From: Symsagittifera roscoffensis
Taxonomy: Eukaryota > Xenacoelomorpha > Acoela > Convolutidae
Length of the DNA stretch: 62,000 bases
Reading direction: 5' to 3'
Assembly (NCBI RefSeq): GCF_963678635.1
Contig: NC_087064.1
Coordinates: forward strand, 14,437,802-14,499,801
The position numbers and the translations under genes were made by a program. The notes under the pieces are model-generated. The model was not told the origin of the DNA, made no database searches, and was given only the letters and a program-made list of their open reading frames with translations. Below are positions 1 through 10,829 of this stretch, piece after piece (the first letter of the stretch is position 1; each line of letters opens with the position of its first letter).

Positions 1-170
1 AGTTCAATATCAATAAAAAAATGGATGCCTGCATGGTTTTCAACAAAAACCCGCATGTGTAGTTTGAAAAATAATATTTTTGATTAGGAAATTCAGTGAA
101 CCCAAAGTGACCACAATTTTTCAAACTAGCTTTTGTGAATTGATTAATACTGACGCAAGTTCATTAAGAC

Positions 171-1240
171 CAGGGGCGGATGTAGGCGGGGGGCGGGGGG
201 GGGGTTGGAAGCATAATATTCTGTTTCAGGGATTCGACCCCCTGCCGGCCCAAAGGGTCCCCCCTTTGGTACTTTTTAAGAAATCCATTTTTGGCCGACC
301 GACCCTAAAATTTTTCTAAAGGCGCCTTTGCCGCCAATATACTAACTTTGAGGGGGAGCGTACGCCAAAAAAGAGGATTTTTTTGTCAAAATTTTCCAAA
401 AAAGGCCCAAAAACGGTTTGAACTGTTTTCTCACAAATTTGTTTGCGGCGCAGAAAATTCGGCAAAAACAGTGCCTTTTTAGTGCTTTAAGAGAGCTCGG
501 CAAATCAATTTGGGCGGCCATAAAAAAGGTCGTCAAAAAGGTCGTCAAATTTGTACATCTTTTCGAAAATTTTGTCGAGCTTTTTTCAGGTCGATCAAAT
601 TGATTTTCCGAGCTCTCTCAAGGCACTAAAAAAACCGCAGATAAAATTTAAAAAAAAAACGGGCCAAAAAGGTGTTTTTTGGAACTTTTGACCAAAGTTA
701 CTGCTTTTGGGGCGAGCTTCTCCCTTTCCCCTCAAAAAGAATTTATGTTGGTGCCAAAGCAGGGGCGGATCTAGGATTTTCTCGAGGGGGGGGGCGGATT
801 TTCAAAAAATTTTCGAAAATTTTGACGACCTTTTTTTTTTTTTAGGTCGACCAAATTGATTTTTCGAGCCCTCCCAAAGCACGGTTTTGTCCCTATTTTG
901 GCCAAATTTTTTGCGCCGCAGGCAAATTTTTGGAAAAACAGGTCAAAAAAGGCGTTTTTAGGCACTTTTTGGAAAATTTTGACCGAAAAATTCCCTTTTT
1001 TCGGTCAAAAATGGATTTCTTAAAAAGTATCAAAGGGGGGACCCTTTGGGTCGGCAGGGGGTCGAATCCCTGAAGGAAGGGAAGCGTCCGCCCCCCCCCC
1101 GCCCCCCTCCCCTAAATCCGCCCCTGTGCCAAAGGCGCCGTCAGAAAGTTTCTAGGTTCGTCAGCCAAACATGGATATCTCAAAACAGTACAAAAAGAGA
1201 CCCTTTGGGTCGGCACAGGATTGAATTGAATAGCCCATTT
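171..1240. mobile_element. Older hAT-like foldback MITE, interrupted by a younger relative
   Basis: The left end begins CAGGGGCGGATGTAGG at 171. The sequence at about 215-340 (dead-end marker: the 'gggattcgaccccctgccgg' segment) returns as a diverged inverted copy at about 1,135-1,240, so the whole forms a large foldback. A younger copy is inserted at 760-1,126. The original right terminus is not recognisable and may be lost. CAGGGGCGGA-type ends are typical of hAT-superfamily non-autonomous elements (established knowledge). No transposase is encoded. Confidence 0.55.
760..1126. mobile_element. hAT-like MITE with perfect 8-bp target duplication
   Basis: Terminal inverted repeats are CAGGGGCGGATCTAGG at 760 and its complement, reading CCTAAATCCGCCCCTG, ending at 1,126. 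They are flanked by the exact 8-bp direct repeat TGCCAAAG at 752-759 and 1,127-1,134. An 8-bp duplication plus this terminus fits the hAT superfamily. The 367-bp element has G- and C-runs just inside its ends and no coding capacity. It sits inside an older member of the same family. Confidence 0.85.
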
Positions 1241-1793
1241 ATAAACAGTATACTCACAAACAGGCAAAATAATAATCTGATCTGCGCTGCGTTTTTGGCT
1301 TTGCTCAATCCATTAATTTGCTCAATGGGAACAGGGGAAGAAACTGGATCTTTGCTGAAATTTTCTCGTTGCTTGAGGGCGAGGCAATATTTATTCAACC
1401 CGGACAAATTATTAATGTATTTTTTCAATCAAGTTGAAAAGGCGATTTTCCATTAAGAAAATGAACAATTCGTATTACGGTATTGATAAGCCGTCTAGTT
1501 ATTTGAAAAAAAAAGATTTTTGGGCTCTGACAGTTTGCCAATTTTCTTAATTATCAAAGTTTAAAATAATAATGTACCCGAAATTAATTGAGTGCCGTGC
1601 AATCTATTCGATTGAAAGAGCCCATAGAAAACTGCTTTTTTTCTAAAATGCCAGTGTGTCGGCTAAAAACGAACCAATCAACACGCTTGACTGTTGACTG
1701 TTATTGACTGTTATTTTACTAAACTTATCACAATATTTAAGTTTTCATTATCGTCTTTTTTGATTATTTGTCGGTGATCGCAGTTGGAAAGTT

Positions 1794-2011
1794 GGCTCTT
1801 TTCCAGTTTCCCACCCCTTTCGTAAAATAGCAAAAAGAAGCTGCTCAAAAATTGTTCACACGGCATTTTTCATATTATAAATGTTGTGAAAATTTGTTCA
1901 CCTGTTCACGCTCACACGTTTAAATGCAGTTTAAAACATAAAAGTAATTTTAAATAGACTTTCCTCAATGAATTTCAGAAAAAAATCAAAAGGGGGGACT
2001 GTAAAAGAGCC
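1794..2011. mobile_element. 218-bp MITE, second family, copy 1
   Basis: The left end reads GGCTCTTTTCCAGTTTCC and the right end is its imperfect complement, ending in GTAAAAGAGCC. The exact 8-bp repeat GGAAAGTT flanks it at 1,786-1,793 and 2,012-2,019. A sister copy with its own 8-bp duplication lies at 30,283-30,501. The 8-bp duplication suggests hAT-type mobilisation. It is non-coding. Confidence 0.85.
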
Positions 2012-2620
2012 GGAAAGTTTTCATGAAGAGCAACGGCAATACTTAACTTTTCAGATACCAGCAATTTTGATATAAATTATTGTTTTTCAGCATTTTTGTT
2101 AAGTTATGAAATATGTTATCTGACTTCTGATTCAAAAAATGTGATCATCAAAAAATTTGGTTTAATTATAACGATTGAACGATCTATAATCAATAGTATG
2201 TAGTACAAGTGATCGTGTGCTCAGAGAAGTTTCACTGACTGACTGATTCATTTGACATTTTTAGGACTTTTCACGCTGAGCTGATGACGTGTTTTTTTTT
2301 GGAAATTGAAAGCTGAAAACATTGATCGTTTTAAAAGATTTCTTTGAGCTTCATTGCGAGGGCAAACTGCTCACTTTGTTAATTGTAAGTGGGTTCAGCA
2401 ACAAACCAACATCAGATTTGCCGCGAAATTGTAACATTGTTACTTTTTTTAATCTTCTTTGCTGTTTGATTTTGGTATTCTACGGACAAATAGCTTAAGC
2501 GATTTTATGCTCAAAAGAGCTCCATAAACAGGCGAGTTTGCGGATTCCACGAAGAAATAAAAACATATGTTTTTAGTGAACTTATGATGTGAAATCCGCA
2601 ACTTTAAGTGAAAACTTGTA

Positions 2621-2700
2621 GGCGGAATCCGCAAATTGTAAGCGAAATACGCAAATTGTCAGCAGAATCCGCAAATTGTAAGCGGAATTTGCATGAATTT
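2621..2700. repeat. 20-bp tandem repeat (four units)
   Basis: Four head-to-tail 20-bp units around GAATCCGCAAATTGTAAGCG start at 2,621, 2,641, 2,661 and 2,681. Weaker related motifs (GGAATTC/GGAATCC with GTAAGTG arms) continue to about 2,870. The local reading frames are simply the translated repeat. Confidence 0.85.
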
Positions 2701-4230
2701 GCGATATCCATTTACATATGCGGAATTCGCTTGCATTTGCGGAATTCAGTACAACTACCTATAATCGATCGTTGTGGAAACAAAACTAATGTGCCAACAA
2801 AGTTTACGTTACAGGTATTTGTACGTGGAATCCACGGAAATTTTGTAAGTGGAATTCACTTACAGTTTGGAACATGTTCAAAGACTTGTCTCTGGAATCC
2901 AAGAAAATACAGATAGAAAAATGAGCGCCTCTCCAGTGCACAGTTTGGCTTCGTACTTTTTGAATAAAATTAAAAATAGATTGACTGTTTTCAACTCCTG
3001 AGGCCTGAAGCCGAGCGTAAGTGAATAAAACTAAGAAAATGAACGTTTATTGCATTCCCTCCGATGAAAATGATTTGGTTTAGATGTTTAAAAGAAATGT
3101 GCAAAAAAAGAGAAAAATATTGAACCAGTGTTTTGTTTTTAAATTTTATCCTTCGACACCATGTAAAATGCGAAGTGATCAAATGTGAGTGTGATCACGT
3201 ATCAGTAGGAGCAATTTTATGCTCAATTTAGTTTGGAATGTTTTTATTTGGCGCTTACGTTTCAATAGGACAAACTATATGAGTTAAAGTGGTCAAACTA
3301 GTCCCAAAGTTAATAACCGAAGACTTAAAAACTTTTAAAAATGCAACTGAAATTTCGTTCAAATTGTGAACATCAAAATTTTTCATATAATATTAAAGAA
3401 TTGGACCAATTTAACCAATTAAAAGCTCGAAAAGCGTCAGGAGGAAAAACTTCCTCATGTACAAATATTTGACACTTTCTTCGAAAGTCAGAACAATAAA
3501 CCGGCAAAAAACGAAAGAGCGTGAACAAGTCTAACATTTAACTACAACAGCAAAAAGAAACGTCATTGGCAATTCATTTTGTACAAAAAATGAGGGTGAA
3601 TTTTTAATTTCTAAATCTATTTAAAAATTTGCTTTTTTTCAAACTGAAAGTTTTTTCATTTCAAAACAAATTTTTATGAACTCAAATGCATAACAATTTT
3701 CTGCAATTGCTTTTGTGCCATCTGTATCATCATTATAGAAATATAAAAATCATGGAATTATTTGCTTTTATTCCAGAAGTGAGTTTCAACGTGAAAAGGC
3801 CTTCTTTTCATTCTTCTCTCCTCGTCATCATCAATTTCACTCTCCTTTCCGCTTTTTTCCTGATGTCCGTTCTCTTCTGTTTTTGACGTGTCTAAAGTAT
3901 GAAAACCATAAGAAAACCATTTTTTATCCTAAGAAGAACAAGATTTTAAATGGGACTGTTTTTATCCATTGTTAGTCCACTCATCGCTGTTTATATTCGA
4001 GTGAGTATCATCATTTGAGACACTTGGTCAGCACGTTCTGAAAAAGTCTACACTATGTTTGTAGACTAGATCGCAACCATACTTTGTGGTTCTGTGAGTT
4101 TTCTGACATAGATAGTTCTCTGGAAAGATGATTTCAACCCGGGAGAATAATTCATAGTCTCAATCTCAAGATAGGCTCACACAATGCGGTAGTTGACAGG
4201 AGTAAGAGTAAATTATTTTTGAATTCTTAC
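2701..4230. other. Non-coding AT-rich stretch
   Basis: Apart from degenerate extensions of the 20-bp repeat up to about 2,870, I see no gene, RNA or structured repeat in this stretch. Confidence 0.5.
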
Positions 4231-4354
4231 TTTTCTCAGCCGTTAGAATTACTGCATTCTGTTGAAATCCGGGGTCAGTCACGACGTAATGGAGAGAGTA
4301 AGATTGTCCTGCATCTTCGTCTGATTGGCGAGCTCCGTCAAGCCTTCTTAACAT
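4231..4354 (-). CDS. Candidate first coding exon, unrecognised gene
   Basis: Reading the minus strand from an ATG at 4,354-4,352, a 41-codon open frame starts MLRRLDGARQSDEDAG and ends one base into a codon at a strong splice donor (AAAA|GTAAGA, exon end 4,231). The stretch is less AT-rich than its surroundings and its composition (charged residues, a PGFQQN segment) looks like protein rather than noise. I found no partner exon at lower coordinates and do not recognise the sequence. It could also be a chance frame next to a donor-like site. Confidence 0.35.
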
Positions 4355-4799
4355 GAGATGAACTTATTGAAACGACTTATTTAAGAAAAGAAATTATATA
4401 AAGTTATTAGATTTTTTTAAAAATATGTTCACTCGCGTCACTGGAAGGGACTGGAAGGAAATCGTGGAGTCAGTTTTTTTGGGTATCTAGGTCAGTGGGT
4501 CAAACTCAGAAGGGGGTCAAATTCAGAAGGGGGTCACATTCAGTAGGGAGTCAAATTCATTTAGCGTATCTAATGCAAACTTTGTACGGAAATTACAATA
4601 GAGGTTATTAAAGAGGTGTTGCATGTATGTACGCTTTTTTATTGTATAAGCTGAGCATTCTTCCAGTGTGAATATATTTTCTTACGTGGAATGTATTTTT
4701 ATAGACAAAAAAACTTTGAGCAAAGTTTCCCTGATTAGTTTATTCTGCTTTGAAGCTTACCCTTGCAATAACCGCGACGATGTTATCGGGTACTAGACT

Positions 4800-5420
4800 T
4801 TTTTGTTCCGACTTTCCGAGCGAAAATAACGGAATATTTCTGCTCGGGTGGTTTTTTTTGCTTCAGACTAGCTATTTTAACTAGCTTTTTTAACTTCGAC
4901 TTTTTAACTAGCCATTTTGACAAAACTTTTTGATATCATTCGGAAGCTAATGTTGTCTTGAGTTTAAATTTGAAGAGATGTTTTACCTGTGATCGTTTTT
5001 TGTAAAGTTATGGGGATTTAAGGATTGCCATTTAGGCCAGTTTGGTACAATTAACGCGCGATACATTTCGCGCTATTAACGCGTCAGCGGAGATTTTATC
5101 TGTCTTAGAGATCGTTTCAAATTGGTTGAAAAAAAGCATATTTGCCATAATTGATTTTTTACAAGGAGTGAATTCTATTTTTTTTTACTTTTTATTGCGT
5201 GCAGGGGGATGATGTTTACAAAAAAATCTCAAATTTTAGAAAAAAAAACCATTTTTTTCGACATTTAATTTTTTCATAATATTACTGCTCCATAGACCTT
5301 AAAAGACAGTCGCAACATTCAAGGCTTCACCCTGATACGAGCAATCTTGTTTCCATTAGACATCGTTGGAGGAACTTCAAATTAACAACTGAGAACCTGG
5401 GACAAATATTCGTGGATAAA
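4800..5420 (+). repeat. Hairpin-ended dispersed repeat family R, copy 1
   Basis: This copy shares with the other R copies the series TTTTTAACTAGCCA, ATTAACGCGCGATA, 'catattgccataattgat', a run ending in the CACACGCC/GTGCAGGG zone, and a terminal CCCTGATACGAGCA. It is a non-coding, non-autonomous element of about 0.6 kb. Other copies lie near 5,565, 6,690, 11,940, 24,886, 35,460 and 42,683. Exact ends are uncertain. Confidence 0.65.
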
Positions 5421-5564
5421 TGGACAATTGAAAATATATAGTTTTCAAAACGTTGTTGGGCATTCACTACACCAGTAAATCTATTGTTTCAGTAGGATTT
5501 TGGATACGTTACAAGAAGCGGAGAATTCAGAACATTGAAAAGGAATCTTTAATCATCTGGCAAG

Positions 5565-5790
5565 ACTGCTCGTATCAGGGCAGAGCCCTGAATCTTCCGA
5601 TTGCCTTTCAAGTTTTATTGAGCAGTAATAACATTAAAAAATTAAGTGTAATAAATGAAAATGAATTTTTTTTAAGTTAGAGATTTTTTTTGTGAAAATC
5701 ATTCCCCCACACGCCAAATAAAGTAAAACCGTGATAGTTTTGCTCCACTTAACAACTCAATTATGGCAAATAACCCGCACCAAGCACCCA
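5565..5790 (-). repeat. Repeat family R, copy 2 (truncated, inverted)
   Basis: It begins GACTGCTCGTATCAGGGC, which contains a perfect hairpin (CAGGGC-AGA-GCCCTG), and runs through the CCCCCACACGCC block to CAATTATGGCAAATAA, where it stops matching. It is opposite in orientation to copy 1, only 150 bp away. The 75-residue frame over it is derived from the repeat. Confidence 0.65.
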
Positions 5791-5799
5791 CGGTTTCTA

Positions 5800-6070
5800 A
5801 TTGATTATAATGGATTCCCGAGATGAAAATAATCCATTATAATCCATTAAAGTTGAAAATATCAGACCACGAAATCGATTATATTGCTATTCCAATCAAC
5901 TATTTTTGAAAACAAAAAAAACCATAAAAATCCATTATAATCGATTATAAACCATTAAGTTTAGCAAGGAAATCGATTTTTTTGCCAAGAAAACTTCTTA
6001 TAATCGATTACTTTTGAAATAAAAATCCCCTGTAATCTGTTATAATCGATTATAATCAATTTTGTTTTTG
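5800..6070. repeat. Cluster of AATCGATT-type palindromic motifs
   Basis: At least six copies of CCATTATAAT or TATAATCGATTATA-like motifs occur in 270 bp. TATAATCGATTATA is itself a 14-bp perfect palindrome. It may be decayed satellite DNA or a cluster of binding sites; nothing in the sequence decides. Confidence 0.5.
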
Positions 6071-6149
6071 GAACTAAATTCGAGTATAAGAAATTTGCAA
6101 AATGTATGCCATGTCTTATACTAAATGCCATTTCTCAACTAAAGAGAGG

Positions 6150-6370
6150 AGGATAAATGGGGGGTGGGATAAACTGGGGGGGGGGGGGTAAACTGGCAGG
6201 GAGGGGGTGTCAATCATTAACCTCCTCCCCCAAAGCCTACCAATAAAAAAACCCATGTTCAACCATAAGGGGGCGAATGGCGCTTGTGGTAAGCTGGCGG
6301 GAGGGGGTGGGGGTATAAACGGGGGTAAAGTAAAAGGATGGTGAAGTACAAGGGGGTTTAAGTGTAAACT
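6150..6370. repeat. G-run-rich low-complexity tract
   Basis: Repeated 'ataaactggggg/taaactggcggga' phrases carry several runs of four or more G on the plus strand, a possible G-quadruplex former. The minus-strand frame across it is Pro/Leu/Ser low complexity, not a gene. Confidence 0.6.
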
Positions 6371-6689
6371 GAGATGAATTGAAAAAGTAGAGACAAAAAT
6401 TTTTAATGTAAAATGTAACATTTTATGAAACGTAACACGCAGCAACTGCACTAAACAGGAAATGAGATAACTTTGAAGGAAGTTGTAGATTACAAGATTA
6501 ACCTCTCAAAAGTTTTGCTTAGACAAGATGAAACTCTCAAAAGTATATTGAACTAAAAGTATTAGGATTACAATCCACTTTTAATGAGCTCTAATCGTTT
6601 AATTTTTAATTATATAGATTATGACCATTTTTTGATAATATAAGTAATTCTGATCCATGGGTGCCCGGTGTGGGAAGCTTCCTTCAACC

Positions 6690-7006
6690 CTGCAAAAAAT
6701 TTTGAAACAATTTCTAAGACGGATTAAATTTCTGCTTACGCGTTAATAGTGCGAAATATATCGCGCGTTAAATGTCCCCCCTAATTGGTCAAAATGGCAA
6801 TCTTTAAACCCCCATAACTTTACAAAAAATGATCGCAGCTGAAATATTTTTTCAAATTTAAGCTCAAGACAACAATACTTTTTCAACGATTTAAAAAAAA
6901 GTTCGTGAAAAATGGCTAGTTAAAAAGTCGAAATTTGTCTGAAGGAAAAAAACCTCCCCGAGCACAAATATTCCGTTACTTTCGTATCGAAAGTCTGAAC
7001 AATAAG
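6690..7006 (-). repeat. Repeat family R, copy 3 (inverted, partial)
   Basis: It runs from the 'caatttctaagacggatt' segment through GCGCGTTAA and GGCTAGTTAAAAAGTCG to the end hairpin CTTTCG-TAT-CGAAAG followed by TCTGAACAATAA. Half of the family consensus is present. Confidence 0.65.
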
Positions 7007-7743
7007 TTAATTAAGAATAACTGAACCAGGAATATCCACTTTTTTTGCTTTCCCCATTTGGGTGCCGGTAGTTCGCAGTTAGATATTTGAATGGGTGCAC
7101 CTAATTTCCGCACTGCATGTTAAGGATTCCCCATTGTTTTATGGATTCCCCGTTATTCTTCGTTGACATGCAAAATACGTTCACCATGTCACAATGCTCA
7201 AAATAAGTTGAAAGCCTAGCGCTAAGTACCGATCAGAAAAAGCGTTCTTTTAGTATTTTCGATTATCAACCATTCTTATACTACTTTTCAATTATCAACT
7301 TTAATTCCTGACTTTGTTACACAAAAAACTTTTCCACTTCTTTGGTATCGATTATGCCGACTTCTAGTTTCTTGATAAAAAATAGCATCTAAAGCGGAAA
7401 ATAATTACCTAACAATATTATTATGCAGCTCGTTGGAAAAAACCTAATGAAAAGAACATGCTTTTTTCCGCAAACAAAATTGTACCCACAGAATAACTTT
7501 GATACAAGCGGCCTTAATTAGCCCTCGTGTAATATAGAAAAAACATCTCACACCCAAGTGCTATACTGCAAAAAGACCAAAACACTCACAAATTGGTCCA
7601 ATTTAAGCGCTAAAGTTAAAAAAAAAACTTCACATAAAGTTGCACTCAAAAGCCTCATTTCACACAATATGCTCAATCACATAACGTCTAGGGAACAGAT
7701 CTGAGGAATAGGTAAAACAAAGCAATGATCAAAATATTCTCAG

Positions 7744-7880
7744 TACAACCCTCTGCTGCCAAGGCTCTTGGAGAAGCCATCCAGAGAAATCTGGACAAGC
7801 AGGTAGAACCAGTGCAATGCTGGCAAATTAAAGTAAGTAGGGAAATCCGGGACAATTCTGAGAAGCCGAGGAAACAATGA
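7744..7880 (+). CDS. Candidate internal or terminal exon, unrecognised gene
   Basis: After an acceptor-like TTCTCAG (AG at 7,742-7,743) an open frame reads QPSAAKALGEAIQRNLDKQ and continues for 45 codons to TGA at 7,878-7,880. A donor (AAA|GTAAGT at 7,833) lies inside, so the exon may end at 7,832 instead. Local base composition is more balanced than the flanks. The family is not recognised and no neighbouring exon was found on the plus strand. Confidence 0.35.
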
Positions 7881-9917
7881 GAAATTAAGACGGAGGAATT
7901 GGAATTCACCCAGTGTGTTTTGGCCGCCCTTGCACTCCCTGCAACCAAAATAGCATAGCGTACATGTGATTTTAGCTACCCCTCCAATTCACTCATACTC
8001 CAAAAACTATATGCAAAAGGCTTGACTCGAGATTCTGATGGCGATTAAGCAAAACTCTGCTGGAATTTTTTTGTCGTAATATGTTGCACCATAAAAATAA
8101 TTGCCTTTTTGCCAAATATTTGAGAAAGTTATTTTGTTTTTGTTAATTTCATAACTTTTCGAAAAAACTTAAAAACATCAAATCCCATCACAGAAAAAAC
8201 TCATAAATAAGTCTTTTAATACCATTTCTGCTTTGTAAATTTTCAAAAAAAAACTTGATTTGAACTTTTTATACTCTGACATTGTTAGATCATCGTTTCA
8301 TTCAGTTACGAAATTCGATCAAAGAAAAAAAAATTGCCATAAATTTTTTAACCAAACAATTCTTTGAATAGTTTCATCAGCTGTGATAATTAGCCATGCG
8401 ATTGACAAGAATTGTGTAAGTGGGTACTAGACTCTTTTCCTGCGAGCTAGAGGGTACTGTTTTTCTGTACACACAGAAATGATAGTTTTTATAAAAGTGT
8501 TGCGTGTATTATTGCTTTTTTATTGCATGTGCTCAGCGTTCTTCCAATGTGCATTTATTTTTTACCAATATCTGCCAAAAAGTAACTATATAAAACTGCG
8601 TACATTTACATCCCTTGGTTTTATCGAAGATTGATTCAATTTTCAAAAAAACTACAGATCGAGTAAATTTAGGTTTGCACTATAAAATATGAACAAAATT
8701 TTACGTTTTTTGGAAAAATAATGAAAACTTTTTGGCTGATTTTTTTCCCAATTGACATCCGGTCAGCTAGTTTCTAGCCTATTGCGTAAAGATACGTTTT
8801 TTCGCATGTTGAAGCTTATAATAATATTTGAGATTTTAGGTTTTGAGTTTCCAAAAACTAATTAGTTTTGTGACAATTTTATATTAAACAGTTCCAAAAT
8901 CGAGCAATAGCACAAATTGTTGGCTCGATTTTTTTTCGACAGAAATAAAATTAACTCAAAATGAAGCTTTCCATTTAAGTTGAATTGTTCAGGAGGGCAA
9001 AAATAAGTGTTTTGTGCTTTTGATTGCAAGTTGTGAGTCTTCAGAAATGAAAGTATTTTTTTAAAATTGTTTCTAACTTTTTACCATTGCAGAAACATTT
9101 GTTTTAGTTGACAACATCACAAAACTGCAGTGAAAAAAGGTGCGCATAATGCAGGTTTTTCTATAATGTTAGTTAGTTTTTTGTCATTTCATCAGCACAA
9201 CTAAAGCTCGGAAGTACCAAAATTAACGAGATTCAGTTTGTTTGGGTTGAATAAAGGCGAGTGAGTTCAAAATTTTACGGTTAAGTCATCTAATTGTAGC
9301 GTTTACTGATTTTTTGAACGATGTTTATGCAGATTTGCTTGTTAAAAATTTTGTAAGTACTTTCGTACTTGTAGATGATTTAAAAATTTAATTTTGGGGA
9401 CTTGTTTTCGTGTGCGCAATTAAACGATTCACCTCGAGATGAAAAAACTCCGCTGTGATAGCCTAAGATTCCTGCGTTAATTAAAACAGTCATTGCGGTC
9501 ATGTTTTTTTATCCATTCCAATGTATGGGGTGCATTTCACTAAATCAATTTCATTACATAATGAGAGTATTAACAAAATGAACTTTAATTTTTTCTTTAG
9601 CTACTAAAATATTACCGAAAAAAAATGTCTGAGAAACCCATTTTCTTGATAATTTGATTATTTTTCCAAACGATTCCTTAAAATAATTCAATTGGCACTT
9701 TCAATTTTTTTTAAATATGGCTTTATCTCTGTTTTGTTTTCACATTAATGGATGGTGGCATCTTTTTTTGCTTTAGCATCAGTCTACAAAAAAGTCATTG
9801 TTAAAAATTTAAAACTAAGAAAAAAAATTTCTCATTTTTCTTGGCAAGTACATATAAGAGCGGTACTTTTTTGTTTCTTGTCGATCATCTGTAAGGATAT
9901 CTTTATGACCTCAATTT
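7881..9917. other. Non-coding; one diverged dispersed repeat
   Basis: About 8,485-8,580 is a diverged copy of about 4,605-4,690 (shared phrases around GCTTTTTTATTG and TTCTTCCA). Nothing else supportable was seen. Confidence 0.45.
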
Positions 9918-10269
9918 TTATTCAAAAAAACTGCTGTTTTTGTACCTTATGCGTGTGAATGGCCTTGCTTTAGTTTGTAGGAAGGCTTGACCTCGATCTT
10001 TTCTTCCACCGAAGCACCATCTGAACAGTAAGGTCGAATAGGACTTCTCAAGGCATCTATTATGTATATTGGAGCTTATTTCTACACAATTTTGTGTTGA
10101 TGTTGTGTTTTGGTCTATAGGAGCTGCAGATATCTCTACAATGGAATCCGTGTCGTTGCAGTCATTGGAGACATTTCCAGTTTTATGCATCAACACATTT
10201 TGTCTCTGGTTATTTCGGCTCTTTTTAGGCTTGTGCAAAACATCGTCAATTATTAAAAACTTGTGGTTT
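9918..10269 (-). CDS. Unassigned open exon-like frame downstream of the PAC-like gene
   Basis: On the minus strand an acceptor-like AATCGCAG precedes 10,269 and is followed by about 115 open codons to a stop at 9,918. The product is hydrophilic (Asn, Ser, Thr, Lys), without membrane segments or a recognised motif. It lies about 260 bp downstream of the PAC-like stop on the same strand, so it could be an alternative cytoplasmic tail or 3' UTR. However, none of the donor sites I can see in the last PAC exon gives a matching phase. Treat as hypothetical. Confidence 0.3.
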
Positions 10270-10562
10270 CTGCGATTCGCAGAGAAAGTAATGAAAACTA
10301 TCAAGCCTGTCTAAGCATAGTTTGTTTTTCTTTTTGCATCATTAATTTTTTTATTAAACAAAAAGTTTAAAATCAGAAATTGTTAATTGCAATTGGATTA
10401 AAAACTTTAATTCATTTCTGAAAATCAAGTTTTGACTTTTGAAACGGTGTTCACTTTAAAAAATGAACTCACGGTATTTTTGGCGAATTGCAAAAGAAGA
10501 CTATTTGAATTTTAAAAAAGTTTTCAAAAGTTTCACCAGTAGGCCACTTGAGTGTGTAAAGC

Positions 10563-10829
10563 CTAAAAAGAGCCCACTTGTTGCTCTATTCTTGATGTTT
10601 GGTTTGTCTGTCGGCGTCTACCCAAAAACAGAAATTTGATGTTCCGCGACACATTAACTGCCTCTGCTAGTGTCAGTAGCATTGTACATATGACTGTGAC
10701 TGCGTACCAGGGGGAAGCGGCTATGAAAGTCTTGATCTTCCAAACCATTGGGCTCTTCCACTCAAATTTCAGTTTCACATTTCCCAATTCACCACCATTG
10801 ATGCTAACAGGAGCTATTTTGTAAGACTC
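10563..10829 (-). CDS. PAC-like exon 7: pre-TM2, TM2, C-terminus, stop
   Basis: The acceptor is TACTTTCAG and the exon starts in phase 0. It encodes 88 residues: GGELGNVKLKFEWKSP, a WKIKTFIAASPWYAV segment, TM2 at about exon residues 40-62, then a basic tail (GRRRQ) and TAG. It aligns without gaps to the human TM2 region as I recall it (FEWK, PW, C and L positions coincide). The codon at 10,664-10,662 is GAG where human PAC has Lys319. Confidence 0.85.
   Translation of the reverse strand, partial: ESYKIAPVSINGGELGNVKLKFEWKSPMVWKIKTFIAASPWYAVTVICTMLLTLAEAVNVSRNIKFLFLGRRRQTNQTSRIEQQVGSF

Noticed and set aside
1046-1456. 136-residue plus-strand protein
   Set aside because: Runs through MITE ends and G/C runs; no coding signal.
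2608-2916. 102-residue plus-strand protein
   Set aside because: Produced by the 20-bp tandem repeat and its degenerate extensions.
6116-6451. 111-residue Pro-rich minus-strand protein
   Set aside because: Low-complexity translation of the G-run tract.
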